Under the pieces are notes generated by a model that worked only from the letters and a program-made list of their open reading frames with translations, searched no databases and had not been told where the DNA came from. A DNA stretch of 64,000 nt. Source: Wocania arenilitoris. GTDB lineage: Bacteria; Bacteroidota; Bacteroidia; Flavobacteriales; Flavobacteriaceae. The first letter of the stretch is position 1. Each line of letters starts with the position of its first letter. Shown here one piece after another: positions 44,911 to 54,391 of the stretch. A program made the position numbers and the translations under genes. The stretch covers positions 1-64,000 of the forward strand of contig NZ_JAKKDU010000003.1 in the NCBI RefSeq assembly GCF_021728535.1, read 5' to 3'.

Positions 44911-45651
44911 ATGAAAAACATTCGTAACATATTAAATTCCCGTTTTAAAAGCAACGGGAATTTTTTTATGCAGTTAACTAAGATTCTTGGATTTAAGCCA
45001 AAGAAAATAAAATTTTATAGTACAGCATTTACACATCGTTCAATGAACATAAAAGATAGTAAAGGCAATGCTATAAATTACGAACGCTTAGAATTTTTAG
45101 GCGATGCTATGTTGGGCTCTGTAATAGCATCACACTTATATATTGAAGTTCCTAGTGGAGACGAAGGTTATTTAACTAAAATGCGTTCTAAAATTGTTAG
45201 TAGAGAGCATTTAAATGAGTTGGGAAAAGGACTTAATTTAATAGACTTGGTTGAAAGCAAAATCCCTACAGGTCAATTTGGAGATAATATTCATGGTAAT
45301 TTATTTGAAGCTTTAGTAGGCGCTATTTTTCTAGATAGAGGCTATAAATACTGCGAAAAGTTTATATATAAACGCGTTATAATTCCTTATGTTGATATAG
45401 AAACCTTAGAAGGTAAAGTTATTAGTTATAAAAGCTTATTAATAGAGTGGTGCCAAAAAGAAAAGAAAACTTTTGGATATCATGTATATGAAGATACTGG
45501 TAATGATGATGTTAGGCATTTCTCGGTAAAACTTTCAATTAACGAAAAAGTAATAGCTAAAGCACGAGCAACTTCAAAGAAAAAAGCAGAAGAAAAAGCT
45601 TCAAAGCGTGCTTTTTTCGCGTTTCAAAATAGTATGTCTAAAATGATGTGA
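44911..45651 (+). CDS. rnc: Ribonuclease III
   Basis: A 246-residue double-strand-specific endoribonuclease for rRNA processing. The RNase III signature is NYERLEFLGDAMLGSVIA (acidic catalytic residues), preceded by FTHRSMN. A second acidic site is GNLFEALVGAIFLDRGYK. The C-terminal dsRNA-binding domain holds YKSLLIEWCQKEKKTFGYH and KKKAEEKASKRAFFAF. The first 19 codons precede an internal ATG (44968) and contain a strong terminator-like hairpin (44934-44967), raising doubt about the start or suggesting autoregulation. It follows fabF in the same direction. Confidence 0.93.
   Translation: MKNIRNILNSRFKSNGNFFMQLTKILGFKPKKIKFYSTAFTHRSMNIKDSKGNAINYERLEFLGDAMLGSVIASHLYIEVPSGDEGYLTKMRSKIVSREHLNELGKGLNLIDLVESKIPTGQFGDNIHGNLFEALVGAIFLDRGYKYCEKFIYKRVIIPYVDIETLEGKVISYKSLLIEWCQKEKKTFGYHVYEDTGNDDVRHFSVKLSINEKVIAKARATSKKKAEEKASKRAFFAFQNSMSKMM
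44934..44967 (+). promoter_or_regulatory. Terminator-like hairpin within the 5' end of rnc
   Basis: A perfect 11-bp stem (AAATTCCCGTT with AACGGGAATTT, loop TTAAAAGC) is followed by a T-tract ending at 44967, right before an in-frame ATG at 44968. As RNA it would look like an intrinsic terminator, or a short duplex that RNase III itself might bind. It either lies within codons 8-19 of rnc, or, if translation begins at 44968, forms the end of the fabF transcript or an rnc leader. Confidence 0.6.
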
Positions 45652-45774
45652 AAAAGGACTTTTTTTAAATCAAATTAACTACAACGTTTTAGTTCTATTT
45701 ATTGTTAAGAATAGGATAAACATATTTAAACTAACTATTTAAAATATTATATTTACCACTTTTAACAATAAGTT

Positions 45775-46263
45775 ATGGCTGTTCGAAAACTTGTTTTAGA
45801 TGATGTTTTTGAAGAGGCGCTATATACTTTAATAGCAATTCATTGCACAATTGAAGATTATAGACTAGCCTATCTTCTTAACAAGCATTTAGGAATAAAC
45901 CTAGTTAGAAAACCATCAGATTTAGATTGTAAAAAAGATAAATCAGCCTATTCAATTTTTGAATGGAAAGACAATAAACAATTAACAACGTGGAATTTAG
46001 TATCAAATATTTGTAAAACTCAAGAAACTTTGCCACAAAATAATCAGCAGTCATTATTTAGTACACAGGAGTACATTACAAAAACATTTAATTTAATATC
46101 AGAATATAAAGATGTAAACTATTTTTTAAAAATAGATAACGACAATAATTTTAGTAAAGAAGCCTATATTTTAAGTCATATTTTAAATATTCCACAAGTT
46201 GTAACTGCTTTTAGTGTAGATGTTAACCAACTAAAATCCAAAGACAATTTAATTTTTAGCTAA
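45775..46263 (+). CDS. IPExxxVDY-family protein
   Basis: A 162-residue protein of a family restricted to Bacteroidota and named for a conserved C-terminal motif. The N-terminus MAVRKLVLDDVFEEALYTLI and the helix IEDYRLAYLLNKHLGINL fit the family. The diagnostic tail is NIPQVVTAFSVDVN, in which I-P-Q replaces I-P-E and V-D-V replaces V-D-Y. Function is unknown. Its one-base overlap with pyk implies coupled expression, and the rnc-IPExxxVDY-pyk order looks like a conserved lineage layout. Confidence 0.82.
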   Translation: MAVRKLVLDDVFEEALYTLIAIHCTIEDYRLAYLLNKHLGINLVRKPSDLDCKKDKSAYSIFEWKDNKQLTTWNLVSNICKTQETLPQNNQQSLFSTQEYITKTFNLISEYKDVNYFLKIDNDNNFSKEAYILSHILNIPQVVTAFSVDVNQLKSKDNLIFS

Positions 46264-47705
46264 TGCCAATAAGAAAAAAAACCAAAATAGTAGCCACATT
46301 AGGTCCAGCTACAAGCACAAAAGATGTTTTAAAAGGAATGCTTGAAGAAGGTGCAGATGTATTTAGAATTAACTTTTCTCATGCCAATTATAAAGATGTA
46401 GAAGCACGTATTAAAATGATACGCGAACTAAACGAGGAGTTTGGTTATACAGCAGCGATTTTAGCAGATTTACAAGGTCCAAAACTACGTGTAGGCGTTA
46501 TGAAAGAGGAAGTTGTTGTAAATGAAGGCGACGAAATAATATTTGCAACAGGCGAGCGTTTTGAAGGCACTAAAGAACGTGTTTATATGACTTATGATAG
46601 GTTTCCGCAAGACGCGAAACCAGGAGAACGTATACTTTTAGATGATGGGAAATTAATTTTCGAAGTCGTTTCTACCAACAAAAAAACAGAAGTAAAAGCA
46701 CGCGTTATTCAAGGTGGTCCATTAAAATCTAAAAAAGGAGTAAATCTACCTAATACCAATATTTCTCAACCTGCTTTAACTGAAAAAGATATTGAAGACG
46801 CCATTTTTGCTATTAGTCAAGATGTAGATTGGATTGCTTTATCATTTGTAAGGCATGCCGAAGATTTAATGCAGTTACGCGATTTAATTAGCAAACACAG
46901 CGAACATAAAATCCCGATAATTGCTAAAATAGAAAAACCAGAGGCGGTAGAAAATATCGATAAAATTGTAGCGCATTGCGATGGTTTAATGGTAGCCCGA
47001 GGTGATTTAGGGGTCGAGGTACCTGCTCAAGAAGTTCCACTTATCCAAAAGCAATTAGTATTACGTGCTAAAAAAGCTAGAATACCAGTAATTATTGCAA
47101 CCCAAATGATGGAAACCATGATTTCAAGTTTAACCCCAACTAGAGCCGAGGTCAATGATGTTGCAAACTCGGTTATGGATGGTGCCGATGCCGTAATGTT
47201 ATCTGGCGAAACTTCTGTTGGAAGCTATCCCATTCAGGTTATTAAACAAATGGCAAACATTTTAAAAAGTGTAGAAGACTCAGATTTGATAAAAGTTCCA
47301 CAACTGCCACCACATATTCGTACCAATCGTTACATTACAAAATCGATATGTTATCATGCTGCAAATATGGCAAACGAAATTAACGCTAAAGCTATTTCTA
47401 CATTAACAAATAGTGGGTATACAGCGTTTCAAATTTCGGCTTGGAGACCATCATCTCACATATTAGTTTTTACATCTAACAAGCGTATTTTAACACGACT
47501 TAGTTTACTTTGGGGTGTTAAAGCTTTTTATTACGATAAGTTTGTAAGCACAGACGAAACCATTGAAGATGTAAATGCTATTGCCTGCAAAAAAGGCTAT
47601 TTAGATGTTGGTGATATGCTAATAAGTTTAGCAGCAATGCCAATAAAAGATAGAGGTATGGTAAACACCTTACGAGTTACAGAGATTGAAACGTGTAGTT
47701 TTTAA
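46263..47705 (+). CDS. pyk: Pyruvate kinase
   Basis: A 480-residue glycolytic enzyme making pyruvate and ATP from phosphoenolpyruvate. The N-terminal KKTKIVATLGPATSTKDVLK and RINFSHANYKDVEARI contain substrate residues. The active-site signature is IPIIAKIEKPEAVENIDKIV (catalytic Lys). MVARGDLGVEVP and ATQMMETMISSLTPTRAEV follow, then the C-terminal regulatory domain. Length is normal. The start overlaps the preceding stop by one base. Confidence 0.97.
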   Translation: MPIRKKTKIVATLGPATSTKDVLKGMLEEGADVFRINFSHANYKDVEARIKMIRELNEEFGYTAAILADLQGPKLRVGVMKEEVVVNEGDEIIFATGERFEGTKERVYMTYDRFPQDAKPGERILLDDGKLIFEVVSTNKKTEVKARVIQGGPLKSKKGVNLPNTNISQPALTEKDIEDAIFAISQDVDWIALSFVRHAEDLMQLRDLISKHSEHKIPIIAKIEKPEAVENIDKIVAHCDGLMVARGDLGVEVPAQEVPLIQKQLVLRAKKARIPVIIATQMMETMISSLTPTRAEVNDVANSVMDGADAVMLSGETSVGSYPIQVIKQMANILKSVEDSDLIKVPQLPPHIRTNRYITKSICYHAANMANEINAKAISTLTNSGYTAFQISAWRPSSHILVFTSNKRILTRLSLLWGVKAFYYDKFVSTDETIEDVNAIACKKGYLDVGDMLISLAAMPIKDRGMVNTLRVTEIETCSF

Positions 47706-47735
47706 TACATTTATTTATAGCAAATTAGTTTAGCG

Positions 47736-48833
47736 TTAAAACTGAAACCTCAACTGTACACTCACACTTTTTTGCTCAGGTTTTTTCTTAGTTTCTGTAT
47801 TTAAGTTTGATAAAGATATACCTAATAATCTAACCGAATTATTCAGTTTTTCTTGGAATAATAAATCCTTGGCAGTATCCAAAATCATACTTTTATCACT
47901 AATAAAATAAGGCAGTGTTTTACTTCGTGTCTGCAAAGTAAAATCACTGTATTTTATTTTCAGAGTTACTGTTTTTCCTGCGACTTTACTTTTAGTTAAA
48001 CGTCTTGAAACCTCATCGGCAATATGTTTTAATTTTTCCAACATAAAAATTTCAGACGATAGGTTTTCACTAAATGTACGTTCGGCAGCAAGACTTTTTC
48101 TAATTCTATTTGGTTTTACCTCACTATTTTGAATCCCACGAACAATGTAATAATAATACCTACCAGATTTCCCGAAATTAGAGTCTAAATATTCTAAAGA
48201 TTTTTGCTTTAAATCCAATCCTGTAAAAATGCCTTTTTGGTACATTTTTTCGGCAGTTACTTTACCAACACCATAAAACTTCCGAATATCTAGTTGCTCT
48301 AAAAAGCTTAAAACTTCTTCAGGATTTACGGTTTTTTGTCCGTTAGGTTTATTGTAATCACTCGCTACTTTTGCAATAAATTTATTGATGGATATACCGG
48401 CTGATGCAGTTAAGCCAACTTCGTTAAAAATACGCTCCCTAATTTCCTTGGCAATTAAGGATGCGCTCGGATTTCCTTTTTTGTTATCAGTAACATCCAA
48501 GTAAGCTTCATCAAGAGAAAGCGGTTCAACTAAATCTGTGTAATCATAAAAAATGGCTCTAATTTTTTTAGAAATTTCAGAATAACGTTCAAAACGTGGT
48601 CGCACAAAAATTAAATCAGGGCATAATTTTGCCGCTAAGTTCCCAGCCATGGCACTTTTTACGCCAAATTTTCTGGCTTCGTAACTTGCTGCACTAACCA
48701 CACCACGCTTGCCGTCTCCACCAACAGCTAATGGTTTGCCCTTTAAATCAGGGTTATCCAATTGCTCAACAGAGGCATAAAAGGCATCCATATCTACATG
48801 GATAATTTTTCTAATTGGTAAATCCGTAGACAT
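47736..48833 (-). CDS. dinB: DNA polymerase IV (Y-family)
   Basis: A 365-residue translesion polymerase. Palm-domain catalytic motifs are IIHVDMDAFYASVEQLDNPD at the N-terminus and the S-L-D-E-A-Y-L-D motif in VEPLSLDEAYLDVTDNKKGN. VVSAASYEARKFGVKSAM and ASAGISINKFIAKVASDYNK are also typical, followed by thumb and little-finger domains. A beta-clamp-binding tail (QLRFQF) ends the protein. It converges with pyk. Confidence 0.95.
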   Translation of the reverse strand: MSTDLPIRKIIHVDMDAFYASVEQLDNPDLKGKPLAVGGDGKRGVVSAASYEARKFGVKSAMAGNLAAKLCPDLIFVRPRFERYSEISKKIRAIFYDYTDLVEPLSLDEAYLDVTDNKKGNPSASLIAKEIRERIFNEVGLTASAGISINKFIAKVASDYNKPNGQKTVNPEEVLSFLEQLDIRKFYGVGKVTAEKMYQKGIFTGLDLKQKSLEYLDSNFGKSGRYYYYIVRGIQNSEVKPNRIRKSLAAERTFSENLSSEIFMLEKLKHIADEVSRRLTKSKVAGKTVTLKIKYSDFTLQTRSKTLPYFISDKSMILDTAKDLLFQEKLNNSVRLLGISLSNLNTETKKKPEQKSVSVQLRFQF

Positions 48834-48896
48834 AATGTAAATTTAGGCATTTAAAGCCTTTTAATTATATTTACTAAAATGCTTATTTAATAATTA

Positions 48897-49370
48897 ATGA
48901 TAGAAATAGAACGTAAGTTTTTAGTAACCTCAAACAATTTTAAAAACCTAGCTTTTAAAAGTACACGAATTATTCAAGGGTTTTTAAATCGAGATCCAGA
49001 GCGTACCGTTAGGATAAGATTAAAAGACGATATAGGTGTTTTGACTGTTAAAGGAAAATCATCAACTAATGGGTTATCGCGTTTTGAATGGGAAAAAGAA
49101 ATCTCTAAACAGGATGCAGAATCGCTTTTTAAACTATGCGAAAAAGGGATTATTGATAAAATGCGCTATGAGGTAAAAGTTGAAAGTCATATTTTTGAAA
49201 TTGATGAATTTTTTGGAGATAATGAAGGATTAATTATGGCTGAGGTCGAATTGCAAAATGAAAACGAAAGCTTTAAAAATCCAGATTGGTTAGGAGAAGA
49301 AGTTACCGGAAATATAAAATATTACAATTCACAATTAAGTAAACAACCCTATAAAACCTGGCAATTATGA
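48897..49370 (+). CDS. CYTH-domain protein (tunnel metalloenzyme superfamily)
   Basis: A 157-residue protein of the CYTH superfamily, whose members act on triphosphates (inorganic triphosphatase or thiamine-triphosphatase-like). The hallmark E-x-E-R-K is present at the N-terminus (MIEIERKFLV), followed by alternating charged strands: RTVRIRLKDDIGVLTVKGKS, FEIDEFFGDNEGLIMAEVEL. Substrate not determined. It overlaps the next gene's start by 4 bases, beginning a three-gene operon. Confidence 0.88.
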   Translation: MIEIERKFLVTSNNFKNLAFKSTRIIQGFLNRDPERTVRIRLKDDIGVLTVKGKSSTNGLSRFEWEKEISKQDAESLFKLCEKGIIDKMRYEVKVESHIFEIDEFFGDNEGLIMAEVELQNENESFKNPDWLGEEVTGNIKYYNSQLSKQPYKTWQL

Positions 49371-49915
49371 AAAAAACAGTTTTAACGTACATCATTATAT
49401 TAGTTTTTATAGGATGTAAAGAAGATGCAAAAACATTAGTTAAAGAAGTAAAAGAAACTATAACCGAAACGGTAGTTGAGCCTATAGACTCTATAGTCGA
49501 AGTCGAAATAAAAGAACCCGTTAAAAAATCCGCTAGGCAGCTAAAAGAAGAGCTCACAGCAAGAGGCTTTAAAACTTTTGATTATGTTGATAAAAAAACA
49601 AACGATACCATTTTAATGCAACAGTATTTTATGGTTTTTTTAAAACGCGGACCAATTAGAGGACAAAACGAAGAAGAAGCAGCCGATTTACAAAAAGCAC
49701 ATTTAGCACATTTAAGCAAAATGTACGAGTTAGGCTATGCCGATATTTCTGGCTCATTTGGAGATGATGGCGATATACGAGGTATTACTATTTACAATGT
49801 GCCAACGTTAAAGTTGGCAGATAGCTTAGCCAAATCAGACCCTATGGTAAAAGCAGGTCGATTAGAAATTGAAATACATCCTTGGTGGGCTGCTAAAGGC
49901 TTTCAATTAAGATAA
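49367..49915 (+). CDS. Lipoprotein with YCII-related domain
   Basis: A 182-residue lipoprotein (lipobox LVFIGC, residues about 12-17). An acidic linker follows (about 20-60, KEVKETITETVVEPIDSI). The C-terminal half (about 75-182) resembles a YciI/dimeric ferredoxin-like domain: YFMVFLKRGPIRGQNEEEAA, LQKAHLAHLSKMYELG, SGSFGDDGDIRGITIY, and ending GRLEIEIHPWWAAKGF. YciI-like proteins are usually cytosolic, so an envelope-anchored version is unusual. The overlaps at both ends (4 bases and 1 base) point to a tight operon. Confidence 0.78.
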   Translation: MKKTVLTYIIILVFIGCKEDAKTLVKEVKETITETVVEPIDSIVEVEIKEPVKKSARQLKEELTARGFKTFDYVDKKTNDTILMQQYFMVFLKRGPIRGQNEEEAADLQKAHLAHLSKMYELGYADISGSFGDDGDIRGITIYNVPTLKLADSLAKSDPMVKAGRLEIEIHPWWAAKGFQLR

Positions 49916-50790
49916 TGTTAAAAATAGTTAGAGCCTTATATCTCTTTTTAAACGTAGCAATTATTTTAGCGTTTTTGGCTATTCACTTTATTTATAAAGA
50001 AGATAGTTACCAAAGCTCGCTGTTATATTACTCATTTCCGTTGCCAATTATTATTTTAGCCGTTTTAGTGCTTTCCATTTTTTTAAATAGAAAATTCAGA
50101 AAATTCAATCTATTAATAGCATTATTATTATTACTTATATGGTTAGGTAGAAGCTTTAAAATTAAGCTTTCTGAAGAGATTAAAGAGAGCGATTTAGAAA
50201 TTGTTTTTTGGAATGCCTCACGTAATAATGACTTTGAAGATGCTTTTAATATAAATAAAGGGATTCCACACCTTTTTGTTTTAGTTGAATTGAATAAAAA
50301 TAACATGAAAACTCTTCAATTAGAATACCCAGATTATCATTTTTATTTTTCAGAAGAAGAAATAGCTGTTTTTTCAAAAAAACCGATAAAAATCAACCTA
50401 GAGAGCACAACCAAATACAATTCAACAATCATAAATTTTGAAACAAATGATATCAATTTTTATGTTATCGATATTACAGGAAGTCAAGATGTGCCTCGAT
50501 CATGGGAACTAGGGTTTGTAAATGAAAATATTAAAATAAAAGAAAAAACCATTTTGTTAGGCGACTTCAATGTGCCTTACGAATCTAAATATTTAAGTGA
50601 TTTAAAAACTAATTTTAATCATGCGTTTAACAAAAAAGGCAATGGTTTTAGAGAAACTTGGTTTTGGAATATTCCTTTACTTTCTCTCGATCATATTTGG
50701 GTATCGAAAGATTTAAAAATTATTAAAACAAAAAAAACAGGAACTTTTAAATCAGACCATAGTATGCTTAAAACTTATATTAGGAAATAG
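49915..50790 (+). CDS. Membrane-anchored endonuclease/exonuclease/phosphatase-family protein
   Basis: A 291-residue protein with three N-terminal TM segments (about 8-25, 40-58 and 66-80). They are followed by an EEP-fold domain: LEIVFWNASRNNDF, HLFVLVELNKNNM, TILLGDFNVPYES with the conserved D-x-N, and LSLDHIWVSKDL plus TFKSDHSMLKTY with the catalytic D-H at the end. EEP proteins cleave nucleic acids, sphingolipids or phosphoinositides; the substrate here is unknown. It starts one base before the YCII lipoprotein stop. Confidence 0.85.
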   Translation: MLKIVRALYLFLNVAIILAFLAIHFIYKEDSYQSSLLYYSFPLPIIILAVLVLSIFLNRKFRKFNLLIALLLLLIWLGRSFKIKLSEEIKESDLEIVFWNASRNNDFEDAFNINKGIPHLFVLVELNKNNMKTLQLEYPDYHFYFSEEEIAVFSKKPIKINLESTTKYNSTIINFETNDINFYVIDITGSQDVPRSWELGFVNENIKIKEKTILLGDFNVPYESKYLSDLKTNFNHAFNKKGNGFRETWFWNIPLLSLDHIWVSKDLKIIKTKKTGTFKSDHSMLKTYIRK

Positions 50791-50877
50791 ATGTTTGGCT
50801 AGATTCAATTAATAAGTGAAGCATTAAGGTAAAAAAATAATTATGTTTTCTGTAAGGTTTTAAAATCTGTATTTAAA

Positions 50878-53229
50878 CTATTCCAAAATCTTTATCCGCC
50901 GTTTAGCTTCATTACCAAATTCATCAACCACAGTAACAAGATATTCTCCCTGTTTTGGTTTAATAGCAAATTCATGAATATTTTTTGTGCTTCCTAAAAA
51001 TGTATCATTCAAATACCAAAACAATGTAGATTCTGTTTTAGAATGTGCTATTTTTAAAACAAGTTCATTTGTATTACCATCAAAATCTTTTGGTAAAAAA
51101 ATACTGTTATTTTCTTTAGGATAAATAAATGCCATGGTTATGGCATTAGCCTCTAAACAGTCTTCTCTAAATTTTGGTAACGGCTTGTAAAAAGGATTTT
51201 TAGCTTTATAATAATAAGCCATTAAAGGTGGTAAAACAAACCATGATTTATGTGTAATATTGCTAACATCTTCACATGAGGAATTGACTTGAAACGTTTC
51301 AGTTTTATCCAAATGGATTAAAACATGATACGGACAAGGCTTTGTTTTTAATCCACTTATTTGAATGAATCGATTTTCTGTATCAGCACAATTTTGAGAG
51401 GCTCTGTGTCCACTTTCTTTACAAATTTCAACGTCTTGCATTTCATCAAAAGGTTTTGCAAACCAATTGCTATTAGGTAGCAAATCAAACACATCAAATA
51501 AAATAGGCGCAGCAGTTTCAACGCCAACTAAACCTGGTCGACCTTCGCCATCGGCATTGCCCACCCAAACACCAACAACATAATCTTTAGTAGTGCCAAT
51601 AGCCCAAGCATCACGAAACCCAAAACTAGTACCAGTTTTCCAAGCTATTTGTTTCGAGCCATCAAAAAACTCCCAACTTTCATCACTTTCGGGTCTGTTT
51701 ACTTCTTTTAAACTGTTGTAAGTTAAATAAATTGAAGCTGCATCAAATAAGGTTTTATCTGTGGTCTTTTTTTTAAAATCTATGTTTTCAGAAGCTAAAA
51801 AAATGGGGTCGCAAAATTCATTTGAAAAATACTCGCTAGAAGTTTCAGAAAAATGATTTATGGTTGAAGACAAAGCCGCATAACTTTTACATAAATCCCA
51901 TAAGTTACTTTCTGCGCCACCAAGAATTAAAGACAACCCATAATGATTGGCATTATACTTTAAATCTTTTAGGTTTAATGCCTTTAAATAATGATGGAAT
52001 CTATCTAAACCAAACGTTTGTAGCATTCTAACCGATGGTACGTTTAAAGACCGCGATAATGCTCGACTTGCAGGCACAACACCATCATAAGTTTTTTTAT
52101 AATTTTCTGGGTTATAGTTTCCAAATTGAGTTGGAACATCTGCAACCAAAGTATTTGGTAAAATGTCGCCCGCATCTAACATAGCGGCATATAAAAAGGG
52201 CTTTAAAATACTACCTGTGCTTCTGGGTTTATCAATAATATCAACATCTTTTTGATGTGTTTTATCTGTTGGCGTATTACCTACATACGCTAAAACTTGT
52301 CTAGTTTTTACATCTAAAACTAAAACGGCAGCGTTGTAAATTTCATTCTGGCTTAGTTTATTGTAATGATTTTTAACAATATTATTTACCTGTTTTTGAA
52401 GCTGTAAATTTATTGTGGTTTTGATGCGCTTTCCGTAATGATATCTTGTTGTTTTTTGTAATAAATGTGGTGCTGTTTGTGGTAATGGATATGGTTTTTG
52501 TGGTAAACCTTCAACAATTGATAAATTATAAGTAAGAGAATCGATAACAGTTTTTTCTAATAACTTTTTAAGTAATCGATTTCTTTTTGTTAGCAAGCGT
52601 TCTTGGTTTTTCCCTGGATAGATTAAACTTGGTGCGTTTGGTAAAACGGCAAGTGTTGCACTTTCTGCCCAAGATAAATCATTAGCATTTCTATTAAAAT
52701 AACGCCACGATGCAGCATCCAAGCCTACAACATTTCCCCCGAAAGGGGCATGACTACTATAATAAGATAATATTTGGTTTTTAGAATCTCTAAATTCTAA
52801 TCTTGTGGCGAGTAGTATTTCTTTAAATTTTTCAAAATAGGTACGTTTTGTCCCTTTTCTAGATAAGCGAATAACTTGTTGTGTTATAGTGCTTCCACCT
52901 CTTGTTACTTTGCCAGATTTTATATTATCTCGTAATGCTTTGAAGATAGAAATTGGGTTAAACCCAGGATGTTTATAAAAATATTCATCTTCAAACTGAA
53001 CGATGCAAGTTTTAAACTTTTTTGGAATCGAATCATTTTCTGGGAATCGCCATTGACCATCTTTAGCAATTTGCGCACCTAATAGTTCGTTATTTGAACT
53101 TGTAATAACTGTTGAGGTAGGATCTTTAAAAAGTTGGTTTGGTAAACAGAAATAATAAACAATTAAAAGCACAGCAAGTATTGCTGATTTAATTTTGTTG
53201 CGTTTTATGTATTTTACTAATAATGTCAC
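50878..53229 (-). CDS. pbpC: Penicillin-binding protein 1C
   Basis: A 783-residue bifunctional peptidoglycan synthase anchored by one N-terminal TM (SAILAVLLIVYYFCLPN). The glycosyltransferase domain has IVQFEDEYFYKHPGFNPI and GGSTITQQVIRLSRKG. The transpeptidase domain has the Ser nucleophile in RSTGSILKPFLY (S-x-x-K) and KTGTSFGFRDAWAIG. The extra C-terminal domain (about 690-783) identifies PBP1C. In many bacteria it is adjacent to an alpha-2-macroglobulin gene; here that gene is 5.8 kb upstream on the same strand. Confidence 0.93.
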   Translation of the reverse strand: MTLLVKYIKRNKIKSAILAVLLIVYYFCLPNQLFKDPTSTVITSSNNELLGAQIAKDGQWRFPENDSIPKKFKTCIVQFEDEYFYKHPGFNPISIFKALRDNIKSGKVTRGGSTITQQVIRLSRKGTKRTYFEKFKEILLATRLEFRDSKNQILSYYSSHAPFGGNVVGLDAASWRYFNRNANDLSWAESATLAVLPNAPSLIYPGKNQERLLTKRNRLLKKLLEKTVIDSLTYNLSIVEGLPQKPYPLPQTAPHLLQKTTRYHYGKRIKTTINLQLQKQVNNIVKNHYNKLSQNEIYNAAVLVLDVKTRQVLAYVGNTPTDKTHQKDVDIIDKPRSTGSILKPFLYAAMLDAGDILPNTLVADVPTQFGNYNPENYKKTYDGVVPASRALSRSLNVPSVRMLQTFGLDRFHHYLKALNLKDLKYNANHYGLSLILGGAESNLWDLCKSYAALSSTINHFSETSSEYFSNEFCDPIFLASENIDFKKKTTDKTLFDAASIYLTYNSLKEVNRPESDESWEFFDGSKQIAWKTGTSFGFRDAWAIGTTKDYVVGVWVGNADGEGRPGLVGVETAAPILFDVFDLLPNSNWFAKPFDEMQDVEICKESGHRASQNCADTENRFIQISGLKTKPCPYHVLIHLDKTETFQVNSSCEDVSNITHKSWFVLPPLMAYYYKAKNPFYKPLPKFREDCLEANAITMAFIYPKENNSIFLPKDFDGNTNELVLKIAHSKTESTLFWYLNDTFLGSTKNIHEFAIKPKQGEYLVTVVDEFGNEAKRRIKILE

Positions 53230-53269
53230 TTAAAAATATATACTCTAAGTGGTTGAGTTTAGATGTGCT

Positions 53270-53605
53270 TTAAGATAATTTTATGACGCTTTTTTTTGAA
53301 TTAAATTCATACTCGCGTTCAACTTTACAAATTCGTACGTTGTACCAATTGTACCAATCTTGTCGTCCTTTTTGTTGGGCTTGTAAATGCTCACTTTGTT
53401 GTTTCCAGTTTTTTATAGCCTCTAAAGTTTCCCAATAACTCACTGTAATTCCAATAGTGTTTCGTGCGCTATCCATTCCTGAAAAACCTGTTTGTTGTTT
53501 TGCTAGGATTTTCATTTTTTCTGACATTTCCGAATAGCCATCAATATCTTCGTTTTGTGTTGAAGTGAAAATAACAGCATAATAGGGTTTGAAATCTTTT
53601 TTCAT
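53270..53605 (-). CDS. Antibiotic-biosynthesis-monooxygenase-domain protein
   Basis: A 111-residue protein of the ABM ferredoxin-like fold. It includes YYAVIFTSTQNEDIDGYSEM, the central SGMDSARNTIGITVSYWET and the aromatic WKQQSEHLQAQQKGRQDWY, typical of this small dimeric family. Some relatives act as quinol or heme monooxygenases, others have no known function. Its start overlaps the DUF2071 gene stop by 4 bases, so it is translationally coupled to it. Confidence 0.85.
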   Translation of the reverse strand: MKKDFKPYYAVIFTSTQNEDIDGYSEMSEKMKILAKQQTGFSGMDSARNTIGITVSYWETLEAIKNWKQQSEHLQAQQKGRQDWYNWYNVRICKVEREYEFNSKKSVIKLS

Positions 53606-54324
53606 AATTTACGTTTTATTTTATCCCAAGTTAAAACTTGAACGCCTTTTGAGTAATGTATTTTATCAGGTTTATTATTAATTAAATGGTTAAATCTGGT
53701 ATAATTTATTTCAAGGTTTTCTATACTTATGTTTTGCATAGGCCATTCAATATGATGCACATCGTACTCAATAATGTGCTTTTTATAATCCTGAAAAACT
53801 GCATAGCGTTCGGTTAGCCTTAAATCGGTTTTATCTTTTTTAACAGGAAGGTTGTCTAGGTTATATTTAATGTGAAATGAATCATTAAACTCGGTATTAT
53901 TGGAGTTATAATTAGCCTCATTTATTTTCATTTTTGAGTACCGATACGGAAATTTAGATAACCTTTTTAACACCTTGCAAGACGACCGTTTACTGCTTTC
54001 CATACTCAAAAAGTAAACACTTGGTTTATTATTACAAACCACACAAACTCGAATGTTTATCTCGAAAAAATCTGAAATGTATGGTGCTTTTGGAAAGTTT
54101 TTTAAGCCAATATTATTCATATTAAAAGCCACTAAACTTACCCAAGTTTTACCGTTTATAATTTCTAATTCTATGCCTTTGGGTAAATATGGTGTAATCA
54201 ATTCAGGATTTACTTCCCCATGTAAAAAAACAGCTTCGTTCCATTCTTGATAAAACTTCCACGGGCGTTTAGGGTAATTAAATGGACGATGTAACGTTTG
54301 TTTTAGTATCTCAGTCGATTTCAT
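53602..54324 (-). CDS. YqjF-type DUF2071 protein
   Basis: A 240-residue cytosolic protein of the DUF2071/YqjF family. The N-terminus PWKFYQEWNEAVFLHGEVNP and YLPKGIELEIINGKTWVSLV are the family's most conserved parts. RVCVVCNNKPSVYFLSMES and a final WPMQ-containing strand follow. The family resembles acetoacetate decarboxylase-like folds, but no reaction is established. It lies upstream of, and coupled to, the ABM protein. Confidence 0.82.
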   Translation of the reverse strand: MKSTEILKQTLHRPFNYPKRPWKFYQEWNEAVFLHGEVNPELITPYLPKGIELEIINGKTWVSLVAFNMNNIGLKNFPKAPYISDFFEINIRVCVVCNNKPSVYFLSMESSKRSSCKVLKRLSKFPYRYSKMKINEANYNSNNTEFNDSFHIKYNLDNLPVKKDKTDLRLTERYAVFQDYKKHIIEYDVHHIEWPMQNISIENLEINYTRFNHLINNKPDKIHYSKGVQVLTWDKIKRKL

Positions 54325-54391
54325 AATTAAAAACCATATTTTCTACTAAGATAACTTGCTTTATTGTTATATTTAATCTGAATTATTAAAA

